37,027 bases of DNA from Planctomycetota bacterium (GCA_021851715.1 JAJZCR010000031.1:1-37027), one strand, 5' to 3'. Positions 16,786-26,675 are shown, counted from the first letter of the stretch. Made by a program: numbers and translations. Notes: generated from the letters alone by a model not told the origin.

Positions 16786-18021
16786 TTAGACAACACGAAT
16801 ACGGCACACCCTGCGCTTGCCAACCTGCAAAACAGGATCACCGTCAAGCGATACGTGTATCCGCGGATCCGAAATCTTCTGCCCGCCAAAACTGACCGCG
16901 CCAGATTCCACCATGCGCCGCGATTCCGATGTTGAATTCGTAAACCCTATCTCTTTGATCAGGGTCAGAAGACCGATTTTTCCATCCTGCAGCATCGCGG
17001 AAGCTATGGTTCTTACCTCCACCTCCGCGGGCAATCCGCCATCCGCAAAACGCCGCCGAAAATCCTCCGCTGCCGCCTCCGCCGCCTCCGCCGAATGGAA
17101 TTGCTCCACAATAACGCGGCCTAAAATATCCTTCGCATCACGCGGATGCGTGATGCCGGCATCCAGCAGGGACGCGATGCGATCCGACCGCAGCGGGGTG
17201 CAAAGCCTAAACCACTGTCCCATCATGGCATCCGGAATGCTCATCACTTTGCCGAATTGATCCACCGCTGAATCCGCCAGGCCAATGTAGTTGTTCAGAG
17301 ATTTGCTCATCTTCTGCCGGCCGTCCGTGCCCACAAGAATTTCCATGATGATCACAATTTGCGGCGCTTTTCCCTGACCGCATTGTAAATCGCGTCCGAC
17401 GAGATTGTTAAACGTCTGATCCGTGCCGCCCAGTTCAACATCCGCCTCCACCATGACCGAATCCCATCCCTGCATCAGGGGATATAAAAACTCGTGAATG
17501 TAGATCGCCTCGCCGGCCTTATAGCGATCACTGAAGGTATCGCGTTCCAGCATCCGCGCCACTGTCATCTGCTGCGCCAACCGCAGTGCGTCTCCAAAAT
17601 TCATCTTCGAAAGCCATTCGCTGTTCCGCCGGATCTCCAGTTTGTCCGCACTGGTGTCGAGAATTTTCCCGGCCTGCTGCAAATAGGTCCGCGAATTCTC
17701 GTCCACCTGCTGCGCCGAAAGCACCGGCCGGGTCTTCGCTTTGCCCGTCGGATCCCCGATCATGGCGGTAAAATCACCGATGATCAGCACCGCCTTGTGC
17801 CCCAGGTCCTGAAACTGCCGCAGTTTGCGCAGCACCACTGCGTGGCCCAGATGCAAATCCGGCGCGGTGGGGTCCATTCCCAGCTTCACCCGCAATGGCC
17901 GCCGGGCAGCCGCTGCGGCTTTGATCCGATCCTTGAGTTCAACGGCCGAATAGACATGGTCCACATCCGCCAGCAGAAAGTCCACCTGCGCATCCAAGTC
18001 CATGGCAACATTCTGATTCAT
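16786..18021 (-). CDS. tyrS: Tyrosyl-tRNA synthetase
   Basis: A 411-aa class I synthetase that charges tRNA-Tyr. The HIGH-type motif is HLGH (57-60), KMSKS is at 237-241, and a C-terminal S4 RNA-binding domain spans about 340-408. Signature stretches include KLGMDPTAPDLHLGH and GGTDQTFN. The sequence resembles the TyrZ-like branch rather than the classic E. coli form, judging from the HLGH/KMSKS context. ATG 18021 is used; ATG 18003 is also in frame. Length is normal. Confidence 0.95.
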   Translation of the reverse strand: MNQNVAMDLDAQVDFLLADVDHVYSAVELKDRIKAAAAARRPLRVKLGMDPTAPDLHLGHAVVLRKLRQFQDLGHKAVLIIGDFTAMIGDPTGKAKTRPVLSAQQVDENSRTYLQQAGKILDTSADKLEIRRNSEWLSKMNFGDALRLAQQMTVARMLERDTFSDRYKAGEAIYIHEFLYPLMQGWDSVMVEADVELGGTDQTFNNLVGRDLQCGQGKAPQIVIIMEILVGTDGRQKMSKSLNNYIGLADSAVDQFGKVMSIPDAMMGQWFRLCTPLRSDRIASLLDAGITHPRDAKDILGRVIVEQFHSAEAAEAAAEDFRRRFADGGLPAEVEVRTIASAMLQDGKIGLLTLIKEIGFTNSTSESRRMVESGAVSFGGQKISDPRIHVSLDGDPVLQVGKRRVCRIRVV

Positions 18022-18127
18022 CCCAAAGCCCCAGTACCAAGTTGCGTCATCTTAGCCACATCACAAAATTCATCCCGCTCCTGCCATGCAGCGGCGGCAG
18101 GCGGCGGACCTGAATCGACCTGACAGG

Positions 18128-18817
18128 TCAATCCCGTAATTGCAATAATACGCTTGATCCACCCTTCACGCTCATTCCCACCTGAACCATGGGTTGCCAT
18201 TGATCGGGATGCGGAACGATGAGTTCTGTACGGCTGCCAAAGGCTATCATGCCGATGCGCTGCCCACGGACCACCGATTCTCCCTGATGCAGCGGGCAAA
18301 TAATACGGCGGGCGATGGCTCCCGCCACCTGCCGTACCACGGCCACCGGCACATCAGCCGTCGTTTTTCCCGGACCCGCAAGCAAGATCGTGTTGGACTG
18401 GTTTTTCTTTCCTGATTCCGGATGACGGGCATCCAGGAATAACCCGTGCTCAAACCTGGTGGAAATCACGGTCCCATCACAGGGACTGCGGTTGATATGC
18501 ACATCCAGCACGCTTAAAAAAATCCCTATTTTTAACGCCGGACCGCCAAACCATGGCAGATGATCTACCCGCGTGATTTCCGTTATTTTTCCATCCGCGG
18601 GAGCCACCATGATCCCCACCTTGCCCGGGATGCTTCGCGGAATATCTCTGAAAAACGCCAGCAGCGCCAGAACGATAACGGCATCCGCCACCATCAGCGG
18701 CCAATACAGGACGTACGAAATTAAGCCCGCCGCGGCACCCACCGCCAGAATCGGCAGCCAGATTTTCCACCCATACAGCGACAGCGGAAAATAGGGTAAT
18801 TGTGAACTTCGAGACAC
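18128..18817 (-). CDS. psd: Phosphatidylserine decarboxylase (short form)
   Basis: A 229-aa pyruvoyl-dependent decarboxylase that makes phosphatidylethanolamine from phosphatidylserine at the inner membrane. Two hydrophobic segments lie at about 18-39 and 41-56. Motifs are VAPADGKI (71-78), LSVLDVHINRSPCDG (101-115, with His107) and the self-cleavage site FGS (193-195), where Ser195 would become the pyruvoyl group. This is the short, archaeal-like form. The start is GTG 18817, with AAGG about ten nt upstream. Its usual partner, phosphatidylserine synthase (pssA), is not in the window. Confidence 0.92.
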   Translation of the reverse strand: MSRSSQLPYFPLSLYGWKIWLPILAVGAAAGLISYVLYWPLMVADAVIVLALLAFFRDIPRSIPGKVGIMVAPADGKITEITRVDHLPWFGGPALKIGIFLSVLDVHINRSPCDGTVISTRFEHGLFLDARHPESGKKNQSNTILLAGPGKTTADVPVAVVRQVAGAIARRIICPLHQGESVVRGQRIGMIAFGSRTELIVPHPDQWQPMVQVGMSVKGGSSVLLQLRD

Positions 18818-18913
18818 GTACTACAAACCTTTCATGCTCGCTATATCTCCACCGCCGGCAATTTTTGCCGTATCGCAGTTCGCCTTTTCGGCCGCCGGAT
18901 CAGATCCCCGCGT

Positions 18914-19915
18914 TTAGCGCCGAGATGCTGGGCGGGCCGGACGTCCCGTGCGGGCCGACTCGTAAATGGCATCCATCAATTCACTCTGCGCGATGCCGTT
19001 GGCTGTGGAAGTGCGCGGCTCCGCCCGCCCCAGGATGGCATCGACAAAATTGTCGTTAGGGGTGTTGGCGGTACCGGCAATAGGCGGATATTTGATCCTG
19101 TCCCGTCCCTTAAAGACGTTAATCCAGGATCCGCCCCAGCCATCCACATCAATGCGACCTTCGTCAAAGATAAAATGCATCGAAGCCCCATCGGCGGGAC
19201 AATTGCCACTGACAATCAGGCTGGCCATCACCCCGTTTTCAAAGCGGATATTAATGGAGGAGTTGATGTCCACGCGAGTCCCGTGGTTGTCCACAAAGGC
19301 AAACACCTCCGCTATGCCGGATTCCACCGACCAGACCAGGCTGTTGAGCAGATGCGCCCCCGAATCATACGCCTGGCCACCGCCGGAAAGCGCCGGATCC
19401 TGCCGCCACTTGCCCACGGTACCACGCAGCCAGTTCTGGCTTAAGTAGCCGGAAACCAATTCCAGCCGCCCCAGGCTCTTAGTTCTAATCTGCTCCCGCA
19501 GGTAGGCAAACTCCGGCGTGCAGGGCGTGTTATAACCGATCACGAATATCTTTTTTGAAGCCTTGGCTTTGGCATCCAATTGATGGGCCTGGTCCGCCGC
19601 CGTCACCATCGGCTTTTCCATCAGCACATGACAATGAGCGTCCAGCGCCTCCATCCCCTGGGCAAAATGCAGCGTATGCGGCGTGACAATCGTAACCGCA
19701 TCCAGATGGCTCTGGCGGTACATGCTGGCCGTATCGGTATAAACGGCCGGCTTGGGGTCCAACTGCGATAAATGGGCGGCGATGAACTTTTCAGCAATCG
19801 CCGTCGTCAGATCACAGCATGCTACAATGCTCACCTCCGGATTTCTTAAATAGCGCCCGGCATGGGCCCCCGCCATGCCGCCACAGCCCACAATACCCAT
19901 TCTAATTTTCGCCAT
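18914..19915 (-). CDS. Gfo/Idh/MocA-family NAD(P)-dependent oxidoreductase
   Basis: A 333-aa dehydrogenase of the glucose-fructose oxidoreductase family, typically acting on sugars or inositols. The Rossmann nucleotide site is GIVGCGGMAGAHA (7-19), and the family EKP motif is EKPM (100-103). A C-terminal alpha/beta domain of the expected size includes GGGQAYDSGAHLLN, with the conserved Asp-x3-His pair. There is no export signal. ATG 19915 has GGAG seven nt upstream. Planctomycetes carry many such paralogues; the substrate cannot be assigned. Confidence 0.92.
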   Translation of the reverse strand: MAKIRMGIVGCGGMAGAHAGRYLRNPEVSIVACCDLTTAIAEKFIAAHLSQLDPKPAVYTDTASMYRQSHLDAVTIVTPHTLHFAQGMEALDAHCHVLMEKPMVTAADQAHQLDAKAKASKKIFVIGYNTPCTPEFAYLREQIRTKSLGRLELVSGYLSQNWLRGTVGKWRQDPALSGGGQAYDSGAHLLNSLVWSVESGIAEVFAFVDNHGTRVDINSSINIRFENGVMASLIVSGNCPADGASMHFIFDEGRIDVDGWGGSWINVFKGRDRIKYPPIAGTANTPNDNFVDAILGRAEPRTSTANGIAQSELMDAIYESARTGRPARPASRR

Positions 19916-20217
19916 ACGAACGCTCCAAGTCAGGCTGCGCAGACTCTAATCCCGGTAATCGAAATGACAAATCCACGCCTGCCATCGGCCAAACTATAAG
20001 GCCCACCAGAGATCAACGTCAACTATCGGCACCCGCGGCGACTGGCAGGCGGGCGGTCCATATACTTCAACTTTGCAACTATTTAACCACTGCTGCGTAG
20101 AGCATTGAAGTGCGGCAGCGCATGTTTTAAGTACATCGGCCTCTTGCTTATGAGGTGCCTGTCGTTTGACTTGCACCATGGAATCAAGAAAAAGGTAGCA
20201 GCGGATATACTTTGGTT
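19916..20217. other. Intergenic region between divergent oxidoreductase and marR operon
   Basis: About 300 bp with no credible gene. It probably holds promoters for both sides. A TATACT at 20206-20211 is only six bp before the marR ATG. No clear MarR operator palindrome was found by eye. Confidence 0.5.
20206..20211 (+). promoter_or_regulatory. Candidate -10 box giving a leaderless marR transcript
   Basis: TATACT ends six bp before ATG 20218, and no ribosome-binding site lies at usable distance. A transcript starting at or next to the ATG would be leaderless. No clear -35 hexamer is visible, so this is tentative. Confidence 0.3.
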
Positions 20218-20766
20218 ATGAAACTGGTTTCCAGCCAAACAAGGCCACCAATAACAGGCACCACGCCCGAAGATGTGGCTGTAGCCCTGCTGACCCTCAT
20301 TCCCAGGATGATGGCCACGTTGCGGCAACACCTGCGATCCACCGATGGCCTGGAAGTTCGCGGCGGACAATTTCGCCTGCTGATGATCATTCAGGCACAC
20401 AATCAAGTATCCATCACCCAAGCCGCTGATCTGATAGGACTCACGGTCCCGACAACCTCCAAAATTGTCGATGAACTCACGCAGCAAAAGTTGCTTTCCC
20501 GCCACTCCGACACCGCTGATCGCAGGCGAGTGCTGCTCTCTCTGACGGCCTATGGCGAATCGGTTCTGGAAACTGCCTCCCAGGTGGCCCGCGCACATCT
20601 GGCCACTCTGCTTGAACCCTTAACGCCACCGGAGAGATCCTTTATCCTGTGCGCTGTGGAAACCCTGCGACCTTTATTTGAACAGACGCCCTGGGAAAAA
20701 TCTTCCCGGAACCAAAAAACCGTTATGTCCGGTCTTGTTTTTACGAAAGCTCGGGGAAAATCATGA
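20218..20766 (+). CDS. MarR-family transcriptional regulator
   Basis: A 182-aa winged-helix regulator. The helix-turn-helix and wing region is around 60-120: VSITQAADLIGLTVPTTSKIV then LLSRHSDTADRRRVLLSLT, with the typical D-x-R-D/R wing. MarR proteins usually repress nearby efflux genes and are released by phenolic or hydrophobic ligands. Its stop overlaps the adaptor start by four nt (ATGA at 20763), so it is the first gene of the efflux operon. ATG 20218 is used; TTG 20212 in frame is an alternative. Confidence 0.9.
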   Translation: MKLVSSQTRPPITGTTPEDVAVALLTLIPRMMATLRQHLRSTDGLEVRGGQFRLLMIIQAHNQVSITQAADLIGLTVPTTSKIVDELTQQKLLSRHSDTADRRRVLLSLTAYGESVLETASQVARAHLATLLEPLTPPERSFILCAVETLRPLFEQTPWEKSSRNQKTVMSGLVFTKARGKS

Positions 20767-22082
20767 AATCAGCCTTAACGTGGTTACTCGCGGTCGTTAT
20801 CGTGGCCCTGATCGGCTATTTCGGCTGGCATTGGTGGACCAGCCAGGCCAAGTCGCGCACCATGTTCAACACCGCACCCGTCCGAAAGGGCAACCTGCTG
20901 GCCACCGTCAGCGCCACGGGTACTCTTGAACCACGCGAAGTGGTGGATATCGGAGCCGAAGTCAGCGGAACCATTACCTCCTTTGGAAAAGACGCCGCCG
21001 GCCACGAAGTGGATTACGATTCGCCGGTACGCAAAGGAACCGTGCTGGCCCGCATTGATCCTGCCCTCTTTGCCGCCGCCGTTGCGCAAACAAAAGCCTC
21101 TCTTGCCCAAGCCCAGGCCAATGTGAAGGTGGCTCAAGCCAAGCTCCAGGGTTACCAGGCAGCCTATGTGGATGCCTTGGCGGACTGGCAGCGGGCCCAA
21201 AAAATCGGCACCGCCAATGGTGCCCTGGCCATTACGCAATACGACGCCTACAAATCCACCGCCGATCAAGCCAAAGCTAACGTCGTCAACGGCCAGGCGT
21301 CGCTGGTGGCGGCCGAGGCGGCGGTTCACGCCGCCCAAGCCTCCCTGACCACCGCCCAAATTAATTTGGCTTATTGCACCATCACTTCGCCCGTCAATGG
21401 CGTGGTCATCGATCGCCGCGTGAACATCGGCCAGACCGTTGCCTCCAGCTTCAGTACGCCCAGTCTCTTTCTCATCGCCGAAGATCTCAATCGCATTCAG
21501 GTCTGGGCCTCGGTGAATGAGGCCGACATCGGCAGCATCAAAATCGGCGACCCGGTCACCTTTACCATTGACGCCTTCCCCAATCAGACTTTTCGTGGAA
21601 CGGTTGCGCAGATCCGGCTTAACGCCACCATGGTCCAAAATGTTGTAACCTATACGGTCGTGGTTGATACCGCTAATCCGGGCGGCAAACTGCTGCCGTA
21701 CCTGACCGCCCAAACCGATTTTCTCGTGGCCCAACGAAAACACGTGCTCATGGTCCCCAATGCGGCCCTGCGCTGGGTTCCGCTGCAATCACAGATTCTT
21801 CCAGCCGCTGCCACAACAGGCCACTCCACCACCACCAAAACCGCGTCCATCACCAAAAACGCGGCAGGCCGGGGGACGCTATGGGTCGTCGATGGTGCTT
21901 ACGTACGTCCCGTCAGTGTTAACGTCGGCCTGTCTAACGATTACGACACCGAAGTGATCTCCAACCATGTAAAACCCGGCATGGAGGTGGTGATCGGCGA
22001 GCGGCAGGTTGGTTCTTCCTCTTCGGCCGGCACCAACCCCTTTATTCCGCATCCCTTTGCACACAACAAAAAAACTCCCTAA
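20763..22082 (+). CDS. Periplasmic adaptor (MacA/HlyD-like membrane fusion protein)
   Basis: A 439-aa membrane fusion protein linking an inner-membrane ABC transporter to an outer-membrane channel. An N-terminal membrane anchor (about 5-24) is followed by a barrel-sandwich/lipoyl half (VRKGNLLATVSATGTLEP...VDIGAEVSGTI), a long helical hairpin rich in Ala/Gln (about 100-200), the second lipoyl half (ITSPVNGVVIDRRVNIGQTV) and a beta-barrel domain (WASVNEADIGSIKIGDPVTF). The Ser/Thr/Lys-rich insertion near 340-375 is longer than in typical MacA. It overlaps marR by four nt and precedes the ATPase gene by 26 nt. Confidence 0.93.
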   Translation: MKSALTWLLAVVIVALIGYFGWHWWTSQAKSRTMFNTAPVRKGNLLATVSATGTLEPREVVDIGAEVSGTITSFGKDAAGHEVDYDSPVRKGTVLARIDPALFAAAVAQTKASLAQAQANVKVAQAKLQGYQAAYVDALADWQRAQKIGTANGALAITQYDAYKSTADQAKANVVNGQASLVAAEAAVHAAQASLTTAQINLAYCTITSPVNGVVIDRRVNIGQTVASSFSTPSLFLIAEDLNRIQVWASVNEADIGSIKIGDPVTFTIDAFPNQTFRGTVAQIRLNATMVQNVVTYTVVVDTANPGGKLLPYLTAQTDFLVAQRKHVLMVPNAALRWVPLQSQILPAAATTGHSTTTKTASITKNAAGRGTLWVVDGAYVRPVSVNVGLSNDYDTEVISNHVKPGMEVVIGERQVGSSSSAGTNPFIPHPFAHNKKTP

Positions 22083-22108
22083 GGCCCCATGTGTTACGGA
22101 ATACCAGC

Positions 22109-22864
22109 ATGAATTTAATCACCGTTGAAAATATCATGAAGACCTACCATCTTGGCAGTTCCGACGTCCAGGTGCTCAAGGGCGTTTCCATGGCCATTCA
22201 AACGGGCGAAATGGTAGCTTTAATGGGGGCTTCAGGTTCCGGTAAGACGACCCTGATGAACATTCTCGGCTGCCTGGATCGCCCTACTTCGGGCAGGTAT
22301 ATCCTTGATGGCGAAGAGATTTCCAGAATGTCCGCCAACCAACGCGCCAGCGTACGTAATACAAAAATCGGTTTTGTCTTTCAAAATTTTAATCTCCTGG
22401 CTCGAACCTCCGCCCTGGATAATGTGCTGCTACCCACCACCTACGCCGAAAACACTGTCTCCACCAAAGCCCTGTATGAACGGGCCAAAGCACTGCTGGA
22501 TCGCGTGGGCCTCGGCGATCGCATGCATCATGAACCATCACAGCTTTCCGGTGGCCAACAGCAGCGCGTTGCCATCGCCCGGGCACTGGTGAACAACCCT
22601 CGCCTGGTGCTGGCCGACGAACCTACCGGCAATTTAGATTCCCACACCAGTGAAGATGTGCTGCAAAGCTTCGAAAAACTCAACCGCCAGGAGGGTATGA
22701 CCATTTTACTGGTAACCCACGACCCCACAGTGGCCAGCCACGCGCAGCGTATCATTCATATTCGCGATGGCCTGATTGAAGCCGGAGCCTTCCAAGAGCC
22801 ACCTGCCGCCGCGAGTGCCGGGACTATCTCTGAGTCTGCTCAAACCACACGGAAAAAGAGGTGA
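22109..22864 (+). CDS. ABC transporter ATPase (MacB/LolD-type)
   Basis: A 251-aa nucleotide-binding subunit: Walker A GASGSGKT (40-47), signature LSGGQ (146-150), Walker B LVLADEP (167-172) and the switch-type LLVTHD. It resembles the ATPase of MacB and LolD families, here as a separate polypeptide rather than fused to the permease. ATG 22109 is chosen because MNLITVENIMKTY is the usual start; GTG 22091 is in frame. The Ser/Ala-rich last 30 residues are unconserved. It is part of the efflux operon. Confidence 0.94.
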   Translation: MNLITVENIMKTYHLGSSDVQVLKGVSMAIQTGEMVALMGASGSGKTTLMNILGCLDRPTSGRYILDGEEISRMSANQRASVRNTKIGFVFQNFNLLARTSALDNVLLPTTYAENTVSTKALYERAKALLDRVGLGDRMHHEPSQLSGGQQQRVAIARALVNNPRLVLADEPTGNLDSHTSEDVLQSFEKLNRQEGMTILLVTHDPTVASHAQRIIHIRDGLIEAGAFQEPPAAASAGTISESAQTTRKKR

Positions 22865-22867
22865 TCC

Positions 22868-24229
22868 ATGCTCAAACTGGCGACAACCCTAAAAACCGCT
22901 CTGCGGGCCTTACGCCGCAATCCTATGCGTTCGGCCCTCACCACCCTGGGCATCATCATCGGCATCGCCGCAGTCATTTCCATGGTGCAAATCGGCGAAG
23001 GATCTTCCGTCGCCATCAAAAAAACCATCGAAAATATGGGCGCCAACACGCTGATTGTTTTTCCCGGACAGGCCGTCAGCGCCGGCGTAAGTTTCGGTGG
23101 TGGCAGCGCCGTCACCCTGACCTCCCCGGATGCCGCGGCTGTCGCCCGCGATTGTCCATCGGTTCTGGCCGCAGCACCACAGGTGAACGGTCGTATGCAA
23201 CTGGTGCGCGGCAGCCAAAACTGGGTCCCACAGTTTATCGCCGGCACCTCACCCGCTTATTTCACTATACGCGATTGGCCCATCGTCGAGGGACGAGCCT
23301 TCAACAACAGCGATGTGCTGGGTGTCAATCAGGTTTGCGATGTGGGCCAAACCGTGGTGAAAGAGCTATTTCCCAGCGGCAAACCCCTGGGAAAAACCAT
23401 CCTGGTGCAAAATGTGCCTCTCAAAGTTATCGGCGTATTGGCCAAAAAGGGTGCCAACATGATGGGCATGGATCAGGACGATATTCTGGTTCTGCCCTGG
23501 ACCACACTCAAATTCCGCATCTCCGCCAAGGCCCTGCAAAATCAGAATCAAAGCACTGCCGCCACGAGCACCACCAGTACCGACCAGCTTTACCCGGAAA
23601 CCGCGCAAAACCTCTACCCGGTGCCCTCCGCTTCTGAACAAACCGACACTCCGCAGCCCGTCAGCTTTCCCAACATAAATTCGATTCTCGTAGCCGTGCC
23701 TTCCACCTCTCAAATTCCCCAGGCCATCGCCGAAATCACCGCACTGCTGCGCCAGCGCCATCACCTGCAACCCGGCCAGCCAGACGATTTTAACATCCGC
23801 AACATGGCTGAGATTTCCAACGCCCTGGGTTCCACTTCCCGCATGATGACCAACCTGCTGACCGGTGTAGCCCTGATATCGCTGCTGGTGGGTGGAGTGG
23901 GAATTATGAATATCATGCTGGTCAGCGTGACTGAACGCACCCGCGAAATCGGTCTGCGCATGGCTGTCGGTGCCAAGCCGCGCGACATCCTCAGCCAGTT
24001 CATCCTTGAGGCCATTGTGCTGTGCCTGTTCGGTGGGGCTTTGGGCATCCTCACCGGCCAGGCGCTTTCCAGTGCCGTGCAACATCTGCTGCATTGGCCC
24101 ATTGAACTTTCCATGCCCGCCATGATTGCCTCAGTGGCCGTTTCCGCTGCCGTTGGCCTCATTTTTGGTTATTATCCCGCATGGAAAGCTTCGCGGCTCG
24201 ATCCCATTGACGCGTTACGTTACGAATAA
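22868..24229 (+). CDS. ABC transporter permease (MacB-like, FtsX domain)
   Basis: A 453-aa permease with one N-terminal membrane segment (about 22-42, ALTTLGIIIGIAAVISM), a large periplasmic MacB_PCD domain (about 45-320), and a C-terminal FtsX domain with three membrane segments (about 335-445), including VGGVGIMNIMLVSVTERTREIGLR, the family signature (only its ends are quoted by position, about 339-362). It drives tripartite export through the adaptor. ATG 22868 is four nt after the ATPase stop, with GAGG upstream. Confidence 0.94.
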   Translation: MLKLATTLKTALRALRRNPMRSALTTLGIIIGIAAVISMVQIGEGSSVAIKKTIENMGANTLIVFPGQAVSAGVSFGGGSAVTLTSPDAAAVARDCPSVLAAAPQVNGRMQLVRGSQNWVPQFIAGTSPAYFTIRDWPIVEGRAFNNSDVLGVNQVCDVGQTVVKELFPSGKPLGKTILVQNVPLKVIGVLAKKGANMMGMDQDDILVLPWTTLKFRISAKALQNQNQSTAATSTTSTDQLYPETAQNLYPVPSASEQTDTPQPVSFPNINSILVAVPSTSQIPQAIAEITALLRQRHHLQPGQPDDFNIRNMAEISNALGSTSRMMTNLLTGVALISLLVGGVGIMNIMLVSVTERTREIGLRMAVGAKPRDILSQFILEAIVLCLFGGALGILTGQALSSAVQHLLHWPIELSMPAMIASVAVSAAVGLIFGYYPAWKASRLDPIDALRYE

Positions 24230-24283
24230 CTGCGGTCAGTGCCGCCGCTGTCCATCGCCAACCGCTATCAGGAGATACGCCCC

Positions 24284-25747
24284 ATGTTCAATAAAAAATT
24301 ACCGCATCGCTTGACCTTCTTGGCTGCGGCCACCATGGGTTTATGGCTGGGTGGCTGTACCGTCGGTCCCAACTTTCATCCACCCCAAGTGGCCATGCCC
24401 AAACATTGGGCCGGCGGAAAAATAAATGCCGCCACACCGCCGGCCGCCAAACTCCAAAGCATCATCACCACCAAACGCGCCCATCTGGCCACCTGGTGGA
24501 CGAAGTTTCACGATCCCGAGCTTACCGCCCTGATTCAGCAGGCCGCGACCCGCAACCTGACCATCCTGCAGGCCCAAGTCGCCATCCGCCAGGCCCGCTA
24601 CGCCCGCGATATCGCCGCGGCCAATCTAGGCCCGTTTGTCAACGCTAATGCCTCCTACCAGCGCAGCGGCACCAGCAACAATTTAACCAAAGCCGGTCAT
24701 ACCCGCTCCACCAGCAATTTCTATCAAAGCGGCTTAAGTGCCTCGTGGGAATTGGATATTTTCGGCGGAGTAAAACGTGCAGTCCAGGCCGCCAACTATA
24801 ATCTCGCCGCCGCCGATGAAAACTCCCACACCGTCATGATCACACTGCTAAGCGAAGTCGCCACCGACTACATCACCCTGCGCGGCGTGCAGCAGCAATT
24901 GTTTGTCGCCCGCACCAATATACATCTACAGCAACAGACGGTAACGCTTACACGCCGCCAATTCAAAAACGGCTTGAATACGGAATTGGCCCTGGCTGAC
25001 GCCGAATCCCAATTAGCCACCACCGAAAGCCAGATTGCCCCCCTGCAGACCCAGCAGCAGCAGTTGATTTACGCCCTTAGTGTGCTGCTGGGTCAACCAC
25101 CCGCGGCACTCCTGCGGCAGCTTTCCACTCCCGGGACGATTCCGCCCGTTCCGCCCAGCGTGCCCATCGGCCTGCCCGCCCAATTGCTGTTGCGCCGGCC
25201 TGATGTGCGGACCGCGGAAAGCCAGCTCGCCGCCGCCACCGCAGAAATCGGCGTAGCCACCGCCGAGCTTTATCCTACCTTCGTGATCAATGGCAATCTG
25301 GGCTTTTCCTCGCAAAACGCCGCCAACTGGTTTGATTCCAATTCCCTGAACTGGGGTATTGGCCCCAGCGTTTCATGGGCCATTTTCAGTTCCGGACAAA
25401 TTGAATCCTCCATCCATCAAAATGAAGCGATTCGCGATGAATACTATCTGGCCTACCGCCAAAGCGTGCTCACGGCCCTACAACAGGTGGATTCCGCCAT
25501 AGCCGCCTACACCCATGAACAGGAGCACGAAAAAGCCCTCCAGGCTGCGGTAAAAGCCAGCCAACAGGCCACCAAACTCTCCTTGGAGCTTTATAAGGCC
25601 GGCCTGACCGATTTCCTCAACGTGCTCCAGGCCCAGCAATCCCTTTATGCCGCCCAAAATTCCCTGGTGCTTAGCAAGCTCGCCCTGTCCAACGATCTGG
25701 TGTCTCTCTACCAGGCCCTTGGCGGCGGCTGGCATCATCAAAAATAA
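24284..25747 (+). CDS. Outer-membrane efflux lipoprotein (TolC/NodT family)
   Basis: A 487-aa outer-membrane factor. The N-terminus is a lipoprotein signal peptide with lipobox LGGC (Cys25). Two repeated OMF domains follow, each a beta strand plus long helices (ARNLTILQAQVAIRQARYARDIA..., then LLLRRPDVRTAESQLAAATAEIGVA). It provides the exit channel for the adaptor/ABC pump. ATG 24284 has AGGAG nine nt upstream; the open frame extends to 24239. It is 54 bp after the permease gene and ends the operon. Confidence 0.94.
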   Translation: MFNKKLPHRLTFLAAATMGLWLGGCTVGPNFHPPQVAMPKHWAGGKINAATPPAAKLQSIITTKRAHLATWWTKFHDPELTALIQQAATRNLTILQAQVAIRQARYARDIAAANLGPFVNANASYQRSGTSNNLTKAGHTRSTSNFYQSGLSASWELDIFGGVKRAVQAANYNLAAADENSHTVMITLLSEVATDYITLRGVQQQLFVARTNIHLQQQTVTLTRRQFKNGLNTELALADAESQLATTESQIAPLQTQQQQLIYALSVLLGQPPAALLRQLSTPGTIPPVPPSVPIGLPAQLLLRRPDVRTAESQLAAATAEIGVATAELYPTFVINGNLGFSSQNAANWFDSNSLNWGIGPSVSWAIFSSGQIESSIHQNEAIRDEYYLAYRQSVLTALQQVDSAIAAYTHEQEHEKALQAAVKASQQATKLSLELYKAGLTDFLNVLQAQQSLYAAQNSLVLSKLALSNDLVSLYQALGGGWHHQK

Positions 25748-25860
25748 AAGCTGGAGCGGCAGGTCGGCGTGGCCGCTGAAAGAAGCAGTCTGTAGAACAC
25801 GTAAAGCCGCACAGCACGGATCTCATCTTAGATCAGAGCTTTGACCAGCAGGTCAATACC

Positions 25861-26649
25861 CTACACCGCCCGGGATCGCAAGGCCAGGAAAAGCGGAATT
25901 TCCCGGCGGCTGCGATCCACCGCAGTGAAACGTTTGCCCGCCGGCGGAGACTTGTGGCTGATCCATTCATCCACGTGATCCACCAGCAGGTCGGCGGAAG
26001 CAAGCGTATTGACATACGCCTGGAGTGGCCGATGAAACGTCAGCGTGGTGATGTCCGGGCTGCTGCCAGGGTGCATCACGATGGGTATTTTTTCTGAAGT
26101 CAAATAGGTATCAATACGCCGGTACTGCGACAAGTTGTGCTCATCCCATTGCCAGGAGCTTTTACGCGGCACGCGAAAACATGGGTGTATCATCACCACC
26201 AGCAAATGGCCGCCGCCCTTGAGCAGCCGCCGGCAGCCCTGCCACACTGGAGACAGCGGCGTCATGTTCTGAATGGCCAGAATACAAACCGCAGAATCAA
26301 AACTCTCCGGCAAAAGCTCCGGTATTTCTACGAGCTTGCGGGCGTCGCCGCAAAAGTACGATTCCCGATCCGGATAGCGGCACCGCCGCCTGGCCATCGC
26401 AATAAGGTTTTCCGAGGCATCGACTCCCACAACGTTCGCTCCCGCTTCCGCCATGGCCCGGCACACCACACCCTGTCCGCAGGCAATATCCAATACACGC
26501 CGCCCAACCGTACAATCAAGCAGCCGTGACACGCCCGGAATAATAACCTTGCTGTGGTGCGATGGACCCTCGGCTTGCAGTTGCTGGTCATACCAGCCGG
26601 CAACGTGATCCCAGTCTGACGGTGGAGGCAATGGACTCGGTGTTTTCAT
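25861..26649 (-). CDS. SAM-dependent methyltransferase (class I)
   Basis: A 262-aa class I methyltransferase. The SAM-binding motif I is VLDIACGQG (52-60), followed by VVGVDAS and then FDSAVCILAIQNM (motif IV region). The N-terminus DWDHVAGWYDQQL resembles small-molecule or quinone-type methyltransferases. The substrate is unknown. ATG 26649 with an AAAG-rich leader is chosen; GTG 26664 is in frame five codons earlier. It is 27 bp downstream of the BatA-like gene and may be the last gene of that operon. Confidence 0.85.
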   Translation of the reverse strand: MKTPSPLPPPSDWDHVAGWYDQQLQAEGPSHHSKVIIPGVSRLLDCTVGRRVLDIACGQGVVCRAMAEAGANVVGVDASENLIAMARRRCRYPDRESYFCGDARKLVEIPELLPESFDSAVCILAIQNMTPLSPVWQGCRRLLKGGGHLLVVMIHPCFRVPRKSSWQWDEHNLSQYRRIDTYLTSEKIPIVMHPGSSPDITTLTFHRPLQAYVNTLASADLLVDHVDEWISHKSPPAGKRFTAVDRSRREIPLFLALRSRAV

Positions 26650-26675
26650 GCATGATCTTTCCACTTGACCCGCAA

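Noticed and set aside
20784..21788. 334-aa minus-strand open frame
   Set aside because: Antisense to the HlyD-like adaptor; Gly/His-rich shadow.
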